A stretch of DNA of 64,000 bases from Trichoplusia ni (lineage: Eukaryota > Arthropoda > Insecta > Lepidoptera > Noctuidae): the NCBI RefSeq assembly GCF_003590095.1, contig NC_039500.1, positions 4,278,001-4,342,000 of the forward strand. The letters are read 5' to 3'. Every line of letters starts with the position of its first letter. Positions within the stretch are counted from its first letter, which is position 1. Positions 60,916 to 64,000 of this stretch are shown piece after piece. Both the position numbers and the translations under genes were made by a program. The notes under the pieces were generated by a model. The model was not told the DNA's origin. It worked only from the letters and a program-made list of their open reading frames with translations, and made no database searches.

Positions 60916-63900
60916 TGGCCGCCCGCCCGGCCCGGGCCCCGCCGGGCCCCGCCTGCCCGGGCCCCCGCCTGGGCCCCGCCCCGCCCGGGCCAGCCCCGCG
61001 CGCGACCGCCCGCTCCACGTACGTACGGATCGTGATTCTTGTCGCCGTCTGCTGTCAATATACTTATAGGTCTCTTTAAAATATTTGCTGTCGACGGGGC
61101 CTCAAGTAACTCAATCAAATTTACTGTGGATATAAACAGCTGTACAACTGACAATAAGAGTGTATTGAGCCCCGTCATGCTCATCGGATGGCATTCAAAC
61201 ATGTGCAATGTATTTGCTAACAATAGACAAATTTTAGTATGTCGTGACGTGTGAGATTCAGAAAGCGAGCTCTTCAAAAAGAATCAAGAATTTTGCCAAG
61301 GTCTAACTACATTCTAGCGTCTAGACGGATATGTATATAGTCGATCAGAAGTTTCTTGACTCGCCGATATTTGCTCAGCTAAGTTTCTTCTGATTTTTAT
61401 CGCGGTTAATGACGGTTAAGTTTAAATTTTCAATGTTCAAATTCTTGATTCTTTCCCTTTTTTAAGAGTTTTATTTTGTAAATCGATTGCACCAGTATAC
61501 AAATAATAATAGATATGAAATATGGAACAATAATGTAGCGAGAGCAGTCGGACCCCAGTCATTATTACGACTACGAAATATGTTCTACTAATGAAACATT
61601 TTTCGGTTTCTAGCCATTAGGACATTATGTGACCTGGTAATACGGTATAAGGGCGCTAAGGTAGTGGTTGGTCGAAGGCCGTAAGCGGCAGAGAAATGAC
61701 TGACTGACTCGTTGTACTGGCTTCTGAAGAGATGTTATACGAGCACGCAAATCACCACGTGTTCCTGAAGACGCGTTTAGTGCCAAACTAAAGTATAAGT
61801 CAATAGGCATTGTTCGATCGCCAATCGAGTCGATAATTAATTCTTGAAAAAAAGTTTAAGATGTCATAACATGCACACAAAAATATATTTATATCTGGTA
61901 ACTACCACTAGCCCTAAACCAGGTTGAAGTGACGAATGAATTTTAACCTTATGGCACCTGGCCCTAGTACTACATTGCTGTTTGCAATAACTTTCATGCT
62001 ATAATACTCTTCAAAAACCAGTACTACGATTGAATTGTATAAATAATTGTAACAAGAATGATGAAATAGTATATTTTGGGACTCACGGTACAGATAATTT
62101 ATTTTTTATATACATGCTCTCTTTCTTTGTCTAGTTGTTAATGCTAGGTGTATCTTATGAAGACGAATTATACCTTAAACGCGCGTTGATAAGGCTGAAA
62201 CAGGGGTAAACAGCAATTGTTAAAATGTTCACTTTTGGTTTTGGAAAGGCCAACAACATATAAGAGGTTTTTTATTGTCTTTCCGATGAGATTGGTTCAT
62301 CAACATTACTTAACCCAGTCACATAACTGGACATGAGGATCATTTTTTTTTTGTTGGCCGAACTTTTGTTCATTTAGGGATATTAATTGTTCCTTGTATT
62401 CTGCCGATTCGTCGCTTACCCCGCCCTCTACAACGCGCGGTTGAGGTTCAGTGTTCCGAGATCGCAAGTAGTTATGTATGTAATATAATTATCTTATTTC
62501 ATCCTGTCTCGATGATTTACATTTTTCGTTGTTTATCAATCTAGCAGTTGTATGTTCATGGTTTCAAATAATTGAAATGAATTAGTTGTATTTTGTTAAA
62601 AAGTAAATCGCACTTTCACACGCTTTTTTTCGGATCTTAAGGCAATACTGTTACATAACATAGTGTTTCGTCTCGTTCCCGCGCTGACCTCCACCTTGCC
62701 TCCAACGCTCACAAGACAGGCAAGATAATTTATGTCTCGATCTAGTCTCGACACCAATATACTCACATATGACGAATATAACTTTACTTCATCAGAATAA
62801 TCATATTTATAATTTGAAATCATGAACATCATTGAGTTCTTGTTTGACTACCATTGTTATCTGTAAATTACAATTCATTGTTTAATTTTAAGAGCATTGT
62901 ATGTTCTGTAAAATGTTGATTTTAGATATGTTTTAACTTTGGAGTGGACTCGCCCCCCATAAGGGGTGCTCTCGCGAATGTCACGGGAATAACACATGCA
63001 GGCATAGATAGCTGCGACCTGGATTGTTACACAAGTATGTGATAAGCTACGAATTACCCGTGAATATATGTGAAACAAGCAAAATACATTGATTTTGCAT
63101 TTATTCTATGTCAAAGGTCCAAGTCACGTCTCGATTTAACACGGTGATCGACAAGCCCCGTCTAAGGTTACCGTGCTAAACTCTATGTGATACAAATTCT
63201 TATGGTTTATACTATTTACAAAGATGGTTTAGGTTAAATAAAGCAATAAGGTAAAATAACAAATTTATTAGTAAATATCGAAGTAATATCTTGTAATATA
63301 GTTAATATGTACGTCATGCACAAACAGGTTTAGTTTACTCACATCTTAGTCTCGAACGATATCCTAACACTTGTTGCCTTGCACTATAATTAAAAAAATC
63401 ATGTACTTAATGTCCTGTCATAGTAAAATTATATTTTTTTTACGATACTGGAGTACTAAATTGATGTATAGATATAAATCATGTTCATGTCAAATATGGA
63501 TGCAAATCGAATCGTTTTTTCTTTTTTTTTTGTGCATTTTTATTTTCTTGACTAAGTATTTGTGTGTTCAAAATTTTAGTCTTTTATGCTCAAAATTAGG
63601 GATCTTTCATGGTTTTAATCTTAATTGGGAAGTGTACACTGTCTGTCAAATTTATTGTACGTTATTTATAATTTTAGCAAATATTATATAATTCCTGGGT
63701 TGTGGGTTTCATCGAACCCTCCGGAGTGTATCTTACCTTGTGAACAGTTTCTCGATACCAAGTCGAAAGTAAGACGAATGAACTGTGAACCAGCAACATT
63801 TGCGACAGCGTCAGTGTGCACTGCCCCTCTGTATAGTAAATAGTGTGCGGAGTAAGTTAGCAACAATAACAACTAGCTCACCAACTCTCTGTCTCTCCCT

Positions 63901-64000
63901 GTCTCTTGCCAATCTCCATAGATCCTAGAATCTCACGGTCCTCCTCAGTTCCTTACACATGTTTCTCCGGCCACTACTACATTGCTAACTTACCGACACT
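60916..64000. other. Downstream of atlastin, no gene recognised
   Basis: The first 100 bp are an extreme GC block (60,916-61,015, mostly G/C runs such as GGGCCCC), probably 3' UTR. The rest is AT-rich. AATAAA at about 63,237 may be a distal signal. I see no conserved coding exon to the window end. Confidence 0.5.

Overview
This window is nuclear DNA from a lepidopteran insect, probably a moth. The exons are GC-rich and sit in AT-rich introns bounded by GT/AG. The interspersed repeats (short SINEs, TC...CTAG Helitrons that insert between A and T, a Penelope-like element) are of types familiar from moth genomes. The closer affinity (possibly noctuoid) is an inference from repeat style only. There is no prokaryotic organisation and no CRISPR array.

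Layout, left to right: GFM2 (mitochondrial ribosome-recycling factor EF-G2, minus strand, 13 coding exons, complete); a 0.4 kb divergent promoter; XRN2 (nuclear 5'-3' exoribonuclease, plus strand, only the first five coding exons); a placeholder gap of exactly 1000 N; about 7 kb of repeat-rich DNA without genes (a Helitron, a probable MITE, a dead Tc1/mariner transposase); the 3' half of an FKBPL-like TPR co-chaperone gene (minus); the 3' part of INTS1, the Integrator scaffold subunit (plus, 16 exons); PDCL3/VIAF, a phosducin-like CCT co-chaperone (minus, complete); TAF7, a TFIID subunit (plus, intronless, complete); and atlastin, the ER-membrane fusion GTPase (plus, about 27.6 kb, complete), with a first intron of over 19 kb that holds a young Penelope-like element.

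The genes are unrelated housekeeping genes, not one pathway. XRN2, INTS1 and TAF7 all act on RNA polymerase II transcription, but I see no reason to think their proximity is functional. Two gene pairs start head to head (GFM2/XRN2 and PDCL3/TAF7) and one pair ends tail to tail (INTS1/PDCL3).

Two quality problems dominate. First, conserved exons of GFM2, XRN2, INTS1 and atlastin carry many 1-2 nt frame breaks, often in G/C runs, which look like uncorrected long-read consensus errors, not pseudogenes. Second, three genes are truncated around one block: XRN2 at the gap, and FKBPL-like and INTS1 at a head-to-head junction near 19,743-19,787. A misplaced block from about 11.35 to 19.75 kb would explain all three.

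No unmistakable new system is present. The most interesting biological leads are a possible alternative last exon of atlastin encoding a hydrophobic tail (60,536-60,757), alternative first exons plus a skippable 36-nt exon in atlastin, the Penelope-like element with inverted 459-nt arms and an 18-bp foldback at their junction, and an unassigned long open frame at 46.67-47.18 kb in the atlastin intron.
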